A stretch of DNA of 64,000 nt, from the NCBI GenBank assembly GCA_023242925.1, contig CP096134.1, positions 2,499,501 through 2,563,500 of the forward strand, read 5' to 3'. This DNA is from Hyphomonadaceae bacterium JAD_PAG50586_4 (GTDB lineage: Bacteria > Pseudomonadota > Alphaproteobacteria > Caulobacterales > Aquidulcibacteraceae). Under the pieces are notes generated by a model. That model made no database searches. It worked only from the letters and a program-made list of their open reading frames with translations, and was not told the origin of the DNA. A program made the translations under genes and the position numbers. Shown in pieces: positions 28,044-37,431 of this stretch. Each line of letters opens with the position of its first letter. Position 1 is the first letter of the stretch.

Positions 28044-28825
28044 TGGCCCTTCCAGACAGGTGCGCGTTTCTCAAGGAAAGCGCGTGGACCCTCGCGAGAA
28101 TCTTCGCTGGAGAAGACACGCCCTGCAGCGGAACGCGAGAGCTTTGCCAGTTCGCCTTCATCCAGATCCTGAGATTGGCGGGCGATGGCGATGCTTTCAC
28201 GCACGGACATCGGCGCATTGGCGGCGATCGCCTTCGCGAGTTCAATTGCGGCGTTGAGCGCGCCGCCAGGTGGCGTCAGGCGATTGGCGAGACCGAGCGC
28301 ATAGGCGCGTTGCGCATCGAGCCCATCGCCTGTCGCCACGAGTTCGATGCCGATGTTACGCGGCAGGCGGCGCGGCAGCCGATAGACGCCAGCGGCGCCC
28401 GCGAAGAGCCCACGCTTCACTTCGGGCAAGCCAAAGCGCGCATTCTCGGACGCTGCGATCATGTCGCACGATAACACGATCTCGCACCCGCCCGCGAAGG
28501 CGGCGCCCTCAACGGCTGCGATCCACGGCTTGTCGCGCTTTAATTCAACGAAGCCGGCAAAGCCACCGTCCTTGGTCGAAAGCGTGTTGCCGCGACCAGC
28601 GGAGATTTCGGCCAGGTCGGCGCCAGCGCTGAACACTTTGTCGAGCGAGGACGTCAGAATGCCGACGCGCACATTGGGATCGGCCTCGGCCTGTTTTGCG
28701 GCCGCTTCCAGCGCGTTGGCGACGACGCCATTCACGGCGTTGCGCACATCTGGGCGATTGAGCGTGATCACGGCGATGTGGCCATCGACCACTTCGTAGA
28801 GCACCTCGTTACCGGATTGCGTCAT
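28040..28825 (-). CDS. Enoyl-CoA hydratase
   Basis: A 261-residue crotonase from the ATG at 28825, preceded by GAGGAAAGAG. Motifs: IAVITLNRPDVRNAVNG, KVFSAGADLAEIS (first oxyanion strand), AAVEGAAFAGGCEIVLSCDMIAASENARFGLPEVKRGLFAGAAGVYRLPRRL (second oxyanion helix and the catalytic glutamate after GLP). Hydrates 2-enoyl-CoA to 3-hydroxyacyl-CoA. First gene of a two-gene unit convergent with the acyl-CoA dehydrogenase. Confidence 0.93.
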   Translation of the reverse strand: MTQSGNEVLYEVVDGHIAVITLNRPDVRNAVNGVVANALEAAAKQAEADPNVRVGILTSSLDKVFSAGADLAEISAGRGNTLSTKDGGFAGFVELKRDKPWIAAVEGAAFAGGCEIVLSCDMIAASENARFGLPEVKRGLFAGAAGVYRLPRRLPRNIGIELVATGDGLDAQRAYALGLANRLTPPGGALNAAIELAKAIAANAPMSVRESIAIARQSQDLDEGELAKLSRSAAGRVFSSEDSREGPRAFLEKRAPVWKGQ

Positions 28826-28881
28826 TACTCTTTCCTCCTGGTTCGGAGGACTTTCGCGCGCCCGTGTCAAAACTCAACCAC

Positions 28882-29270
28882 CTAACGCGCCGTCATGCCG
28901 TTGAGCCAAGTTCGTGAACGAACCTGCCCCCAGATCTCGGCCCAAGCGCCCAGCAGGTCATGGTGCGCGCCGGTCAGAGACACGATCGCGGGATCGCCCA
29001 GGCCAGCTTGGGTCGAGAGGCGCTGGATTGAGATATCGAGGTCGAACAAGATGGTGCGCTTGGCATCCTCGCCCAGCAGCGATTGAAGCCAGAAGAAGCA
29101 GGCGACGCGCGCGCCGCGCGTCACCGGCGCGACGTGGCGGAGGCTGGTGGACGGGTAGAGGATCAAGTCGCCCGCCGCGAGCGAGGAAGAGCGTCGCCAA
29201 GAGATCGGTGCGGATCGTGAGATCGGCTGCGCGATTGCGGCGCACTGCGTTGTCGACGTGATTGCGGAAA
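28882..29270 (-). pseudogene. Remnant of PKHD-type 2-oxoglutarate/Fe(II) hydroxylase (PiuC-like)
   Basis: The C-terminal part is clear in one frame ([47 protein letters not shown], then [19 protein letters not shown]). An earlier segment is in another frame ([28 protein letters not shown]), holding the first iron-ligand His and Asp. Roughly 25 residues expected between them are missing, as are about the first 90-100 residues. The remnant begins at the same point where an oppositely oriented ApbE remnant begins. Family: iron-regulated dioxygenases linked to TonB receptors. Confidence 0.8.
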
Positions 29271-29726
29271 TTCTGCCGCCAGAGCGATGGCGCCTTTGAT
29301 CCGACGCTCGGTGCACTGGTTGATCTGTGGGGCTTGGGCGCGCGTGCCGTGGATCAAGTGATCGCGCTGGTCACGCTCGCAAGACTGCCGGCATGCCTGG
29401 TGGAAATTGGCGGCGAACTGCGCGGCTATGGCGTGAAGCCCGACAGCCAACCCTGGTGGGTCGAACTCGAACAACCACCCCGCGCTTATACGCCTCGGAC
29501 GCTCGTCGCGCTCTTCGACCTGGCCATCGCGACATCGGGGGATGATCGACGCCACGCTGTCGTCGATGGACACAAGATCTCCCACACGATCTCAACGCTC
29601 ACCGGCCGCCCCGTCAACAAACGCGTCGCGTCAGTCGGCCCAGTGCACAAATCGTGCATGCAGGCAGACGCCTACGCCTCAGCGATTACGGCATTGGGCG
29701 TGGAGCCACTAGCGTCGCGCACATAA
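29262..29726 (+). pseudogene. Remnant of ApbE FAD:protein FMN transferase
   Basis: ApbE attaches FMN covalently to threonine in redox proteins. The fragment retains [72 protein letters not shown]...TGRPVNKRVASVGPVHKSCMQADAYASAITALG. The N-terminal half is missing, and about 55-60 residues normally present between the first and second segments are also gone (junction near 29345), so the reading frame happens to stay open. It lies head-to-head with the hydroxylase remnant. Not expected to be functional. Confidence 0.8.
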
Positions 29727-29728
29727 AA

Positions 29729-29753
29729 ACCTCCCGGCTTTTGGCCGGGAGGT
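29729..29753 (-). terminator. Rho-independent terminator of the TonB receptor gene
   Basis: A ten-base-pair GC-rich stem (ACCTCCCGGC with GCCGGGAGGT) and five-base loop; read on the minus strand it is followed by TTTTTAT. It lies about 40 bases beyond the TonB receptor stop at 29793 and just past the end of the ApbE remnant. There is no T tract on the plus side, so it acts for leftward transcription. Confidence 0.85.
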
Positions 29754-29792
29754 AAGAGGTCGCTGCAGTCTGGGAGGGCTGCTACGACAGTG

Positions 29793-32354
29793 TCAATAAT
29801 TCGCCCGAAGCGTGATGCCGTAGATGGCTGGTTCTTCGAGGAACGCGCCGCGCGCGGCGGTTCCGAGCGAGATCCAGACCACGGAGGGGGATATTGAACG
29901 TCACGTTGCGCGTTTGCTCGGCGAAGATGTTGGTGCCCCACACCTCGAACGACCAGCGTTGATCCTGGCCACCGATGCCGAGGCGCAAATTCACCTTCGT
30001 GTTCGCATCCTGGATATCGTTGGCGAGCAGATTTTGCCGAACCGGCCCGGAGGTCGGCACGTTGTAGGCCTGTGTCGAGGTCCGGCGATCCGATTCATAG
30101 CGCACCGAGCCGCTGACGAAGAAGCGCAGGTCGCCGAAGACGTCGCGATCATAGTCGAACCCGAGCACACTCACCAATTCCGGCGCATTCGTCAGTTCTG
30201 AGCCGCAAAGCGAGCGCACAGTGATTGGCGCCGACGCGGGCGCGCAATCATCAGGGTAACGCGCGTCCGTGTATGTCACAGCCAATGAAGCATTGAGATC
30301 ATCGGTCAGACGGCCAAACAGCTCCACTTCCGCACCTTCCGCCAACACATTCGGCACGTTGAAGGTGACGAATTGGACGCCGGTGAACTCGAGAACTTGG
30401 AAGTCCTCCATCTCCGAGCGGAAGAGCGCGAAGTTTGCGCGCAGACGGCTATCGAACAGCTCCGTCTTGAGACCAAGTTCGTACGCATCCACCATTTCCG
30501 AGTCGAGATCGTGGATCAGCGCCGAAGCCCGCAGCAGTCGGATCGAGGTTAAAGCCGCCTGACTTGAAGCCGTGCGTGAAACTCGCGTAGGCGCGAATGT
30601 CATCTGTAAACGCGTAGCTTGCATTTACGGTGTAAACGACCTCTTCATCCTCGAAGGTATTGCTAAATTCCGGCGCTATCGGCGTGGTCGCCGGCGCCGC
30701 AAATGGGAAACACAGATAGCCGGCGGCAACCTGACCCAACGCACCCGTGGCGGGCACCAGGGGATTTACGAGCGCGTTAAGGCACGCCGGGTTGGACGCA
30801 GCGAGTTGTTCGTAGCTGCCGTCCTTCGTCTCCTCAACGTAACGAGCGCCCACAGTCACATCGAGGCGATCGGTGACCGCGAATGTGTTGTGCGTGAAGA
30901 ACGAAGTCAGAATCGCCCTCTTGCGTGAAAAGATTTCGCGCAAACGCGCCCGTGGACGACGCACCACCTGCGTAGAAGAAGGCGGGATTGGCGATGAATG
31001 CAGCGGCTCCCAGGGCCCCCAGCGACGGCGTTAGAGCAGCCTGAAGAGCTGCCGCACCTCCGGCGAGCGGATACAACGCAATGAGATTGGCATTAAGGTT
31101 GGCTTGGAAAGCCGAGCCCAGCGTTAGCTCAGCCAAAACGTTGATATCTTCTGTGCTCGTGTAATAGCCCACCATCCAATCAAGTCGGCCAAGTTCGCCG
31201 GACAAACGCAATTCATGCGAGGTATATTCCGTCGATCCGCCGTTCGGGTTATCGCCCGGCGCTGTCGCGCCACCGACCGAAAACACGTTCAAGCCGGTGA
31301 AGTCGCTGTTTTGTACGTTCGGCGCGGATTCAGATTCCCGATAGCTGCCGATATAGGTCAGCGACGCAAAGCTCAAATCCCAATCCGCTTGTAACGAATA
31401 GCCCGTCTGCTCGCCCGGATCAGCAAAGCCTTCGGAATTCGAGATACGATTGTTGAACGCATCCCAGCCGCTCGCTGGCGCTCCGCCATGCGCGGGCAGG
31501 CCCGCGGCGGTGTACGCGCCGCCAGCCACGATCGGCGATTCCCTGAGAACGACTGCGTCGCAGCAATCGTCTTGGCCTTCTTGGTGGTCAGCGATGAACC
31601 GGAAGCTTAGGTCAGGCGTCGCCTGCCAGAGTGCGGAGGCGCGCACCACATAGCGGTCCCGCGTATTCACGTCGGCGCCGTCGAAGGTGCTGGTCAAGAG
31701 ACCGTCGCGCGTGCGGCCAGCTGCAGCGATCCGAATGGCGAACTGGTCTTCCACAATGGGAATGTTCACGCCGACCTGGGCCGACAGCAGACCTAGATCA
31801 TCACCGTCGGCGATAGATCCTGTTGTCATGCTGCCGAAAGCGCCGAAATCCTGAAGGTCAGGCGCGCGCGTGGTGATCGTCAGCGCGCCTGCCGAAGTGT
31901 TCCGGCCAAACAGCGTGCCTTGCGGCCCCCGAAGAATTTCCACCTGTTGCACATCGAGCAATTCACCCAACGCAATCGCGGGCCGAGAGATGTAGACGCC
32001 ATCGATAAATACGCCGACGGCGCTTTCGAGACCAGCGTTGTTGCCCGTCGTGCCGACGCCGCGAATACGCATCGTCGTGCCGCCAGACTCAGTCTGCGTC
32101 GAGTTCAGGTTGATACTGGGCGACAGCGTTTGCAGTGCGCGGATATCCACGATGCCGGCGTTCTGCAGTTGATCGGCGTTCAGCGCCGTCACTGCGATCG
32201 GCACGTCCTGAATGTCCTGCTCGCGCTTCGTGGCGGTGACGATAATCTCTTCCCCAGAGACTTGAGCAAGCGCTGGCGTCACAGTGGCCAACGCAACAAT
32301 TGACCCTGAAAACGCCAACAGGCTCGCCCACGCGCTGACCCTCGTCGCGCGCAT
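29793..32354 (-). CDS. TonB-dependent receptor, three frameshifts
   Basis: About 852 residues when corrected. Signal peptide to ALAQ, TonB-box-like SGEEIIVTATKREQDIQDVPIAVT, plug with MRIRGVGTTGNN, VEILRGPQGTLFGRNTSAGALTITTRAP, then the barrel. Breaks: plus 30902-30908 (GACTTCG on the coding strand, GACTCG expected), 30504-30510 and 29868-29874 (both GATCTCG where GATTCG gives RFDSEMVDAYELGLK and GLDSLGTAARG). With all three corrected the protein ends AIYGITLRANY at 29793. Three inserted bases agree with a span divisible by three. Start ATG 32354 has no clear ribosome-binding site. Likely an iron-complex or organic substrate receptor. Confidence 0.93.
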
Positions 32355-32804
32355 TGGGGAGGAGACACGATGCAAAGCTTGAATGTGCGCGGTGTCAAGT
32401 AGCGCAACTCCGGTGCGCGCCTGGAAAGTGTAGTGATCGATACGAGCTATATACTTGATGCTGCAACGCGCACTTGAACGTGCCGCAGCGTCGGCAAGTC
32501 TGACCACGTTGTGTAAAGCACGCCAAATCCCAACAGGCGTCCGCTGGTTCGCGGGCGCCGCAACACTTAAATGACACACCACGACACGACCTAACGGTTT
32601 GTTGCGCCCTACGTCCTTGACGTTAACTTCTGGCGGACGGGGCGTAGTCGCGCGGTTGAGAGCACAAGGTCCTGCGCGTCGCCGCAAAAGTAGGGAGGCG
32701 CATTGCTCCAGGTGTGCGCCGCCTTAACCGCCAGCGGCGTACACACATGCGGGGCGCATGGGGACCGATTGGGAACCCGCCCCGCGCACCAGCGTTTGAC
32801 GTCC
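32355..32804. other. Gene-free stretch upstream of the TonB receptor
   Basis: About 450 bases separate the leftward TonB receptor start from the small rightward gene at 32805. I see no supported coding frame. It should hold the receptor's promoter; no convincing symmetric operator or Fur-box-like sequence stands out by eye. Confidence 0.5.
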
Positions 32805-33029
32805 ATGAGCTTCGGCATTGAGTATCTGATTGAGACGACCCAGGAAGACAGTGTCTGCCACACTTTCATGGCCAAGGCGTCGACGTTGGACGCTGCGCAG
32901 GCCGAAGCGTTGACCAACGCCGCCGATGCAAAAATCAAGGGCGCAACGGGCTATCAAATTCGCCATCTCAACGCGGTCGACCGTGTCGTCTCGATCGAGA
33001 ATTTCAGCGGCTCCGCCGTTCAGCGCTAG
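32805..33029 (+). CDS. Small hypothetical protein
   Basis: A 74-residue soluble protein starting MSFGIEYLIETTQEDSVCHTF and containing an alanine-rich helix (TLDAAQAEALTNAADAKIKGA), ending with a strand-like VDRVVSIENF. No family recognised. The choice of the ATG at 32805 over an upstream frame rests on composition. Codon use resembles neighbouring genes, so it is probably real. Confidence 0.5.
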   Translation: MSFGIEYLIETTQEDSVCHTFMAKASTLDAAQAEALTNAADAKIKGATGYQIRHLNAVDRVVSIENFSGSAVQR

Positions 33030-33043
33030 GCGCAAACGGTAGA

Positions 33044-33310
33044 TCACGCGACTTTGGGCCTCTCAGCCAACACCGCTTCCAGCAAACGCTCGAACCTCTT
33101 CGGCGTGGTAGGCAAAGCCGGACGCTCGCCGCCCACATCGGCCGCATCTGAAAACCCTGTCGTCAACACAATCGCCAAGCGGACAGTCTCCTTGAAGATA
33201 AAGCTCAGTTGGCTCAATACGACGAAAGCTGTTTCCGTGATGACGCTGCACGCCTCCTAGAGTGCCGCCTCCACGCCGGGCATCGTCATCGACGGCAAAC
33301 GGGCGCATAT
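33044..33310 (-). pseudogene. Probable remnant of a response-regulator receiver domain
   Basis: On the minus strand one frame gives LAIVLTTGFSDAADVGG...RFERLLEAVLAERPKVA and stops at 33044; this matches the end of receiver (REC) domains in hybrid kinases, where LTTGYS...KPYR is usual. Near 33300 another frame gives PFAVDDDARR, like the VDDD phosphorylation pocket. The two lie about 35 residues too close and in different frames, and the lysine of the KP motif is displaced. I read it as a decayed, internally deleted gene. Assignment is tentative. Confidence 0.4.
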
Positions 33311-33343
33311 CGGCGGTATGCCGAGGGCCGAATATCTAGTGAA

Positions 33344-33772
33344 ATGGCTGAAAACCTGATGAGGGAATATCGAGTCAGCGCTCGGCGCGTAGATGCGCAC
33401 GGCAGCACCGCTGCAACCAAAGCCGCCTCGATCGCGCTCGACACCGATATCGCCGGGCGGGCAGACGCCTTCAATCCCGCCGAATTGCTCCTCGCGTCGA
33501 TCGCCGCGTGCATGATCAAGGGCGCTGAGCGTGTTGCGCCGATGATCAAGTTTGATCTGCGCGGCATGGAAGTTCGCCTACAGGGCGCCCGCCAGGATGC
33601 GCCGCCGAAGATGGTCCGCATCGATTATGAGATCATCGTCGACACGCCGGAGAGCGATCAACGGCTCGACCTGCTGCACAAGAACATTCGCAAGTACGGC
33701 ACTGTGTCCAACACCATCGCCGCCGCGACTGTGCTCAATGGCGTGATCCGCCGCGCGACCCCGGAGACTTGA
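33344..33772 (+). CDS. OsmC-family protein with a single conserved cysteine
   Basis: A 142-residue OsmC/Ohr-fold protein starting MAENLMREYRV. The first reactive-cysteine helix is present ([24 protein letters not shown]), but the second, normally ...CPVSNT, reads KYGTVSNTIAAAT, so the cysteine pair used for peroxide reduction is incomplete. Many 'OsmC-like' proteins of this subgroup have unknown function. It is followed after four bases by the ATP-grasp-like gene at 33777, so the two are probably one operon. Confidence 0.87.
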   Translation: MAENLMREYRVSARRVDAHGSTAATKAASIALDTDIAGRADAFNPAELLLASIAACMIKGAERVAPMIKFDLRGMEVRLQGARQDAPPKMVRIDYEIIVDTPESDQRLDLLHKNIRKYGTVSNTIAAATVLNGVIRRATPET

Positions 33773-33776
33773 TCTC

Positions 33777-35045
33777 ATGCCTGTCGAACAAGCGCGCGCG
33801 GCGGCTGCCCAGCTCAATCGAGAATGCTTCTGTGTCACGCTCGATCAAGCCGCTCTCGCCAGTGCTCTGCAGACCGAAGTCGGTGATGCCGATTTCTTCG
33901 CGACACTGACGCAGACCCGCCCGCACCTCTTCTCGCACGCGCCGGTGTTCCTGCCCAAAGCAGATCGCGACGCCATGCAGGCGATCGTCAACGCTGTCGA
34001 GGCAGCCGCGCGCCTGCCCGCGTATCAGCAGGCGGTGCTGGCCTGGGCGCCTCCAATCGCCCGCGTCGATCATGGCCAAGCCGGCGTCTTCATGGGCTAC
34101 GATTTTCATCTGACGCCTGAGGGCCCGAGACTCATCGAGGTCAACACCAATGCGGGCGGCGCCTTTCTCAATGCGTTTCTTGTCCGCGCGCAAATCGCCT
34201 GCTGCGCCGAAGTTGAGCGCGCTCTTGCACTGTCATCGCTTGCGGCCTTCGATGACGCCGTCATCGCCATGTTCAACGAAGAATGGCGCCGCACGGGCCG
34301 CATCGACCCCTTGCGGCGCATCGCCATCGTCGATCAACGGCCACAGGAGCAATATCTCTATCCTGAGTTCTTGCTGGCCAAGCGCCTGTTCGAACGAAGC
34401 GGCATTGAGACGGTGATCGCCGATCCAAGCGAATTGCGCTTGGAATGCGACCTGCTTCAACATGACGGGCGCCCCATTGACCTGATCTACAACCGCCTGG
34501 TCGACTTCGCCCTTGAAGCGCCCGAACAGGCGCCAATCAGAGCGGCCTACGAGGGCGGCGCTGTGGTGATCACGCCAAACCCACGCAATCACGCCCTACT
34601 CGCCGATAAGCGCAATCTTCTTTTGTTGTCCAATCCCGAACAGCTCACGGACTGGGGGCTAGATGCCGAGCAAGCGGCGGCGCTCAACGGCGTGCCCAAG
34701 ACGCTGCGCGTAGACCATGTGGACGCCGATCAACTATGGGCGGAGCGCAAAAACTACTTCTTCAAGCCAGCGGGCGGCCACGGCGGCAAGGCTGTGTATC
34801 GCGGCGACAAACTAACCAAGGGCGTTTGGGCCGAAATCCTCGCCGGTAACTACATCGCGCAAGCCATCGCGCCGCCGAGTGAGCGGACGATAAAACTCGA
34901 CGGCGAGCGAGTGCAGAGGAAAGTAGATGTCCGTCTTTATGCATATCACGGCTCAATCCTGATTGCCGCGGCGCGGCTCTACCAAGGCCAGACTACAAAC
35001 TTCCGCACGCCGGGCGGCGGCTTTGCGCCGGTGTTCTTCGTCTGA
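33777..35045 (+). CDS. ATP-grasp-like protein of unknown substrate
   Basis: A 422-residue cytoplasmic protein. Features pointing to the ATP-grasp fold, possibly with a circularly permuted order, are RLIEVNTNAGGAFLN, PIDLIYNRLVDFAL, KNYFFKPAGGHGGKAVYRGD and the late RKVDVRLYAYHGSILIAAARLYQG. These enzymes ligate a carboxylate to an amine or thiol with ATP. N-terminal cysteines (RECFC) are notable. Coupling to an OsmC protein suggests modification of a thiol or peptide. I know similar proteins only as uncharacterised. Confidence 0.7.
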   Translation: MPVEQARAAAAQLNRECFCVTLDQAALASALQTEVGDADFFATLTQTRPHLFSHAPVFLPKADRDAMQAIVNAVEAAARLPAYQQAVLAWAPPIARVDHGQAGVFMGYDFHLTPEGPRLIEVNTNAGGAFLNAFLVRAQIACCAEVERALALSSLAAFDDAVIAMFNEEWRRTGRIDPLRRIAIVDQRPQEQYLYPEFLLAKRLFERSGIETVIADPSELRLECDLLQHDGRPIDLIYNRLVDFALEAPEQAPIRAAYEGGAVVITPNPRNHALLADKRNLLLLSNPEQLTDWGLDAEQAAALNGVPKTLRVDHVDADQLWAERKNYFFKPAGGHGGKAVYRGDKLTKGVWAEILAGNYIAQAIAPPSERTIKLDGERVQRKVDVRLYAYHGSILIAAARLYQGQTTNFRTPGGGFAPVFFV

Positions 35046-35145
35046 GCTCACTGGCGCAGCGGTCCAGCCTCTTGAATTCGCTGCATAGCGGAGGTAACCG
35101 CCCGCCGAGAGGCGATTTCTCTACCCGCCCGCTTGGTGAGGTTGA

Positions 35146-35176
35146 TCACATTGAGCGCGGAGCGGCACGCCGTCGC
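35146..35176. repeat. 31-bp dispersed repeat, copy 1
   Basis: Matches 40305-40335 at 29 of 31 positions (differences at the 15th and 22nd bases), starting TCACATTGAGCGCG. Both copies lie in non-coding DNA shortly after the stop of a rightward gene (about 100 and 22 bases). Confidence 0.6.
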
Positions 35177-35205
35177 TGCATTTCGCGACGCTGAGGGTTC
35201 TCGCG

Positions 35206-36113
35206 CTACGACAGCAACTTCGTTGACGGACGCCACAAGTACAGCGCCGCCGTCAACGTGACGACGCTGATGAGGCCGGGAATGCTTGCTTCCAAGCCGA
35301 AGGCGCCGCCGGTGAGCCAGTCTGAACCGGTCAGCGCGGGGGTGAGTAGGCCCTGCTCTCCGCTACCGCTGACCCCAAAGCCAAGGACGCCGCCTTGCAC
35401 GAAGTTGGCGGCGAAGTGGATGCCGATCGGCATCGCCAGGCTTTTCGTGCGGACGAAAGCCAAGCCGAACATGAGTGAGGCGACGAAGATGTTGACGCCG
35501 GCGAGATAGCCGATGGGACCGGCGTTCTGGATCGCATCGACGTGCGTCAGCAAGAAAAGCGCGGCGATGAGGACTTGCGCGGGCCATTCGCCTAGGCCGT
35601 CGAGCAAGCGTTGAAAGATGAAGCCACGAAAGAGCACTTCTTCGGTGACGGCAACGGCGGCGAAGAGTGCGAGTGGGGGAGCAGCAGGATCGCGCCGCCG
35701 GCGTTGAGGGAGAAATGCGCTTGGCCCGTCGCCCAGAGCAGCGTCGCCGGCGCGAGCATCAGGGCAGCGCCTAGGCCCGCGCCGATGATGAATCCTTTGA
35801 ACCAGCTAAAGTCGGGCCTGCCGGTGAGCTCTGCGAGTGGGCCTCGGCGCAGGGCTTGGCAGATCAGCGATGCGATGATGACGACGAGCGCTTGCTGCCA
35901 AATCGGCGGGGACGCACCTTCGCCGCGCGAGAACAGGAGCAACGGGAAGAGTAACGCGGCGAGCACGACGAAGAAAATCGCGATCCACCAGCCGCTGCGA
36001 AGTCGGCGGTGCGAATTGATGAAGGGATTAATCACGTGCGGAGAAATGGCGGCGGCGGCGCCAGAGTCAACTGGTAACGCTGGTACGACAGCTTCTCGCA
36101 GCCGCTCGTCCAA
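35206..36113 (-). CDS. CPBP-family intramembrane protease, frameshifted
   Basis: A polytopic membrane protein of about 300 residues of the CPBP/Abi (Rce1-like) family. In the corrected reading the active-site motifs are VTEEVLFRGFIFQRLL (EExxxR), a histidine in LLTHVDA and HFAANFVQG (HxxxN). The N-terminal part has four hydrophobic segments. The frame is lost in a run of five G (35675-35679, plus strand); one more restores LLLPPLALFAAVAVTEEV. The extreme start is uncertain: TTG at 36113 or GTG at 36035. Roles in the family range from prenyl-protein processing to immunity proteins for bacteriocins. Confidence 0.88.
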
Positions 36114-36279
36114 CTATGTTCGCGTGACCAACCCGATCCCATCGCCACGCTTATAACCTAGACGGGCGAACCGCTAAAGGTCGCCGAAAGCTACCTTCCA
36201 GACGAATGGGGCAGCTGCACGATTGGGGTATTGGGCCAACTCCTTCACTTCACCTTCCGCGCCCTCTAAAAGGCACGCG

Positions 36280-37353
36280 ATGCAAAATCGCCTTCGCCTT
36301 CACGGCCTCACTCTCTCGTATTTCACGGGAAAGCTCGAAGCGTACCTGCGCGTTAAGGGCGTGCCCTACGAGTTCATCGAGATGAACATGCGCGATTTTC
36401 GCAAGTGCGCACGGGCCACGGGCATTGCTCAGATGCCTCAACTGGAAACGGCGTCCGGCGAATGGCTAACGGATACCACTGCCATCATCGCTCGTTTTGA
36501 AGCGATCGGTGCGGCGCCGGTTTTGAAACCGAGCAGGCCGCTCGACGGCTTCTTCAGCTTATTCCTCGAAGACTATTTCGATGAGTGGCTTTGGAGGCCC
36601 GCGCTCTATTATCGCTGGCGCTTCGACGAGGACGCCAAGCTGATGAGTGCGCAAATCGCGCGCACCATGCTTCGCGACATTCCTGGTCCCTTTTGGGCCA
36701 AGCGGCTTTCCATTCTCCTTCGACAACGGCGTGTCTTTCTCGACCAGGACGGCGTCACTCGCGCCAACGGTGGGGCCGTTGAAGCACTGTTTTTGGCGAC
36801 AATCGATGCGCTTGAGCCGATATTCGGGACGCGACCGCATCTGTTCGGACAACGTCCTTGTGAAGCGGATTTTGCTCTGTTCGGTTCTTTCTTCCGCCAC
36901 TTCTCGCATGACCCCACGCCGCACGACGTGATGCGTAGACGCGCACCCAACACGCTAGCTTGGGTCGCGCGGTTGTGGGCGGCGACACCGTCAAAGGTGG
37001 ATGCGGCGCCTGCAATCGATGGCGCCCCTTCCGATCTTAACCCGTTTCTTGAAGAAGCTGGCGCGAGCTATCTGCCCTATCTCGCAGCAAACGCCCGGGC
37101 CTTGCGCGAACGCGCGGGCCGCGTGCGCGCAACGGCGAAAGGCGGTGTCTTCATCACGAAGCCGTCGCGATATCATCTGCACTGCTTAAATGACTTGAAA
37201 CGCGCCTTCACCGCCCTCAGCGATGGAGACCAACATGCCGCCGCCGCGCGCATCGGCGCATCAACAAGCCTACTCAGCGAGCCCCTCGACGAGATTGGCG
37301 TGGCGCTTGCTGAGCGCATGTGGAAGCCGACTGATCGCGCTTGGCGCCGTTGA
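36280..37353 (+). CDS. Glutathione S-transferase-like protein, long form
   Basis: A 357-residue protein whose first 80 residues are a thioredoxin-like GST domain (LRLHGLTLSYFTGKLEAYLRVKGVPYEFIEMN; AQMPQLETASGEWLTDTTAII), followed by a helical GST C-domain (TRPHLFGQRPCEADFALFGSFFRHFSHDPTP). The final 100 or so residues are an extension not typical of small GSTs. The ATG at 36280 is preferred. Single gene, divergent from the CPBP protease. Function beyond fold is unknown. Confidence 0.82.
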   Translation: MQNRLRLHGLTLSYFTGKLEAYLRVKGVPYEFIEMNMRDFRKCARATGIAQMPQLETASGEWLTDTTAIIARFEAIGAAPVLKPSRPLDGFFSLFLEDYFDEWLWRPALYYRWRFDEDAKLMSAQIARTMLRDIPGPFWAKRLSILLRQRRVFLDQDGVTRANGGAVEALFLATIDALEPIFGTRPHLFGQRPCEADFALFGSFFRHFSHDPTPHDVMRRRAPNTLAWVARLWAATPSKVDAAPAIDGAPSDLNPFLEEAGASYLPYLAANARALRERAGRVRATAKGGVFITKPSRYHLHCLNDLKRAFTALSDGDQHAAAARIGASTSLLSEPLDEIGVALAERMWKPTDRAWRR

Positions 37354-37431
37354 AGCAGCCCATCCTCGATTTCATCGAACGGCCGGGTCGCTCATTGGCG
37401 CTGGCCTCTCGCCCGATCAGGCCGCTTACTC

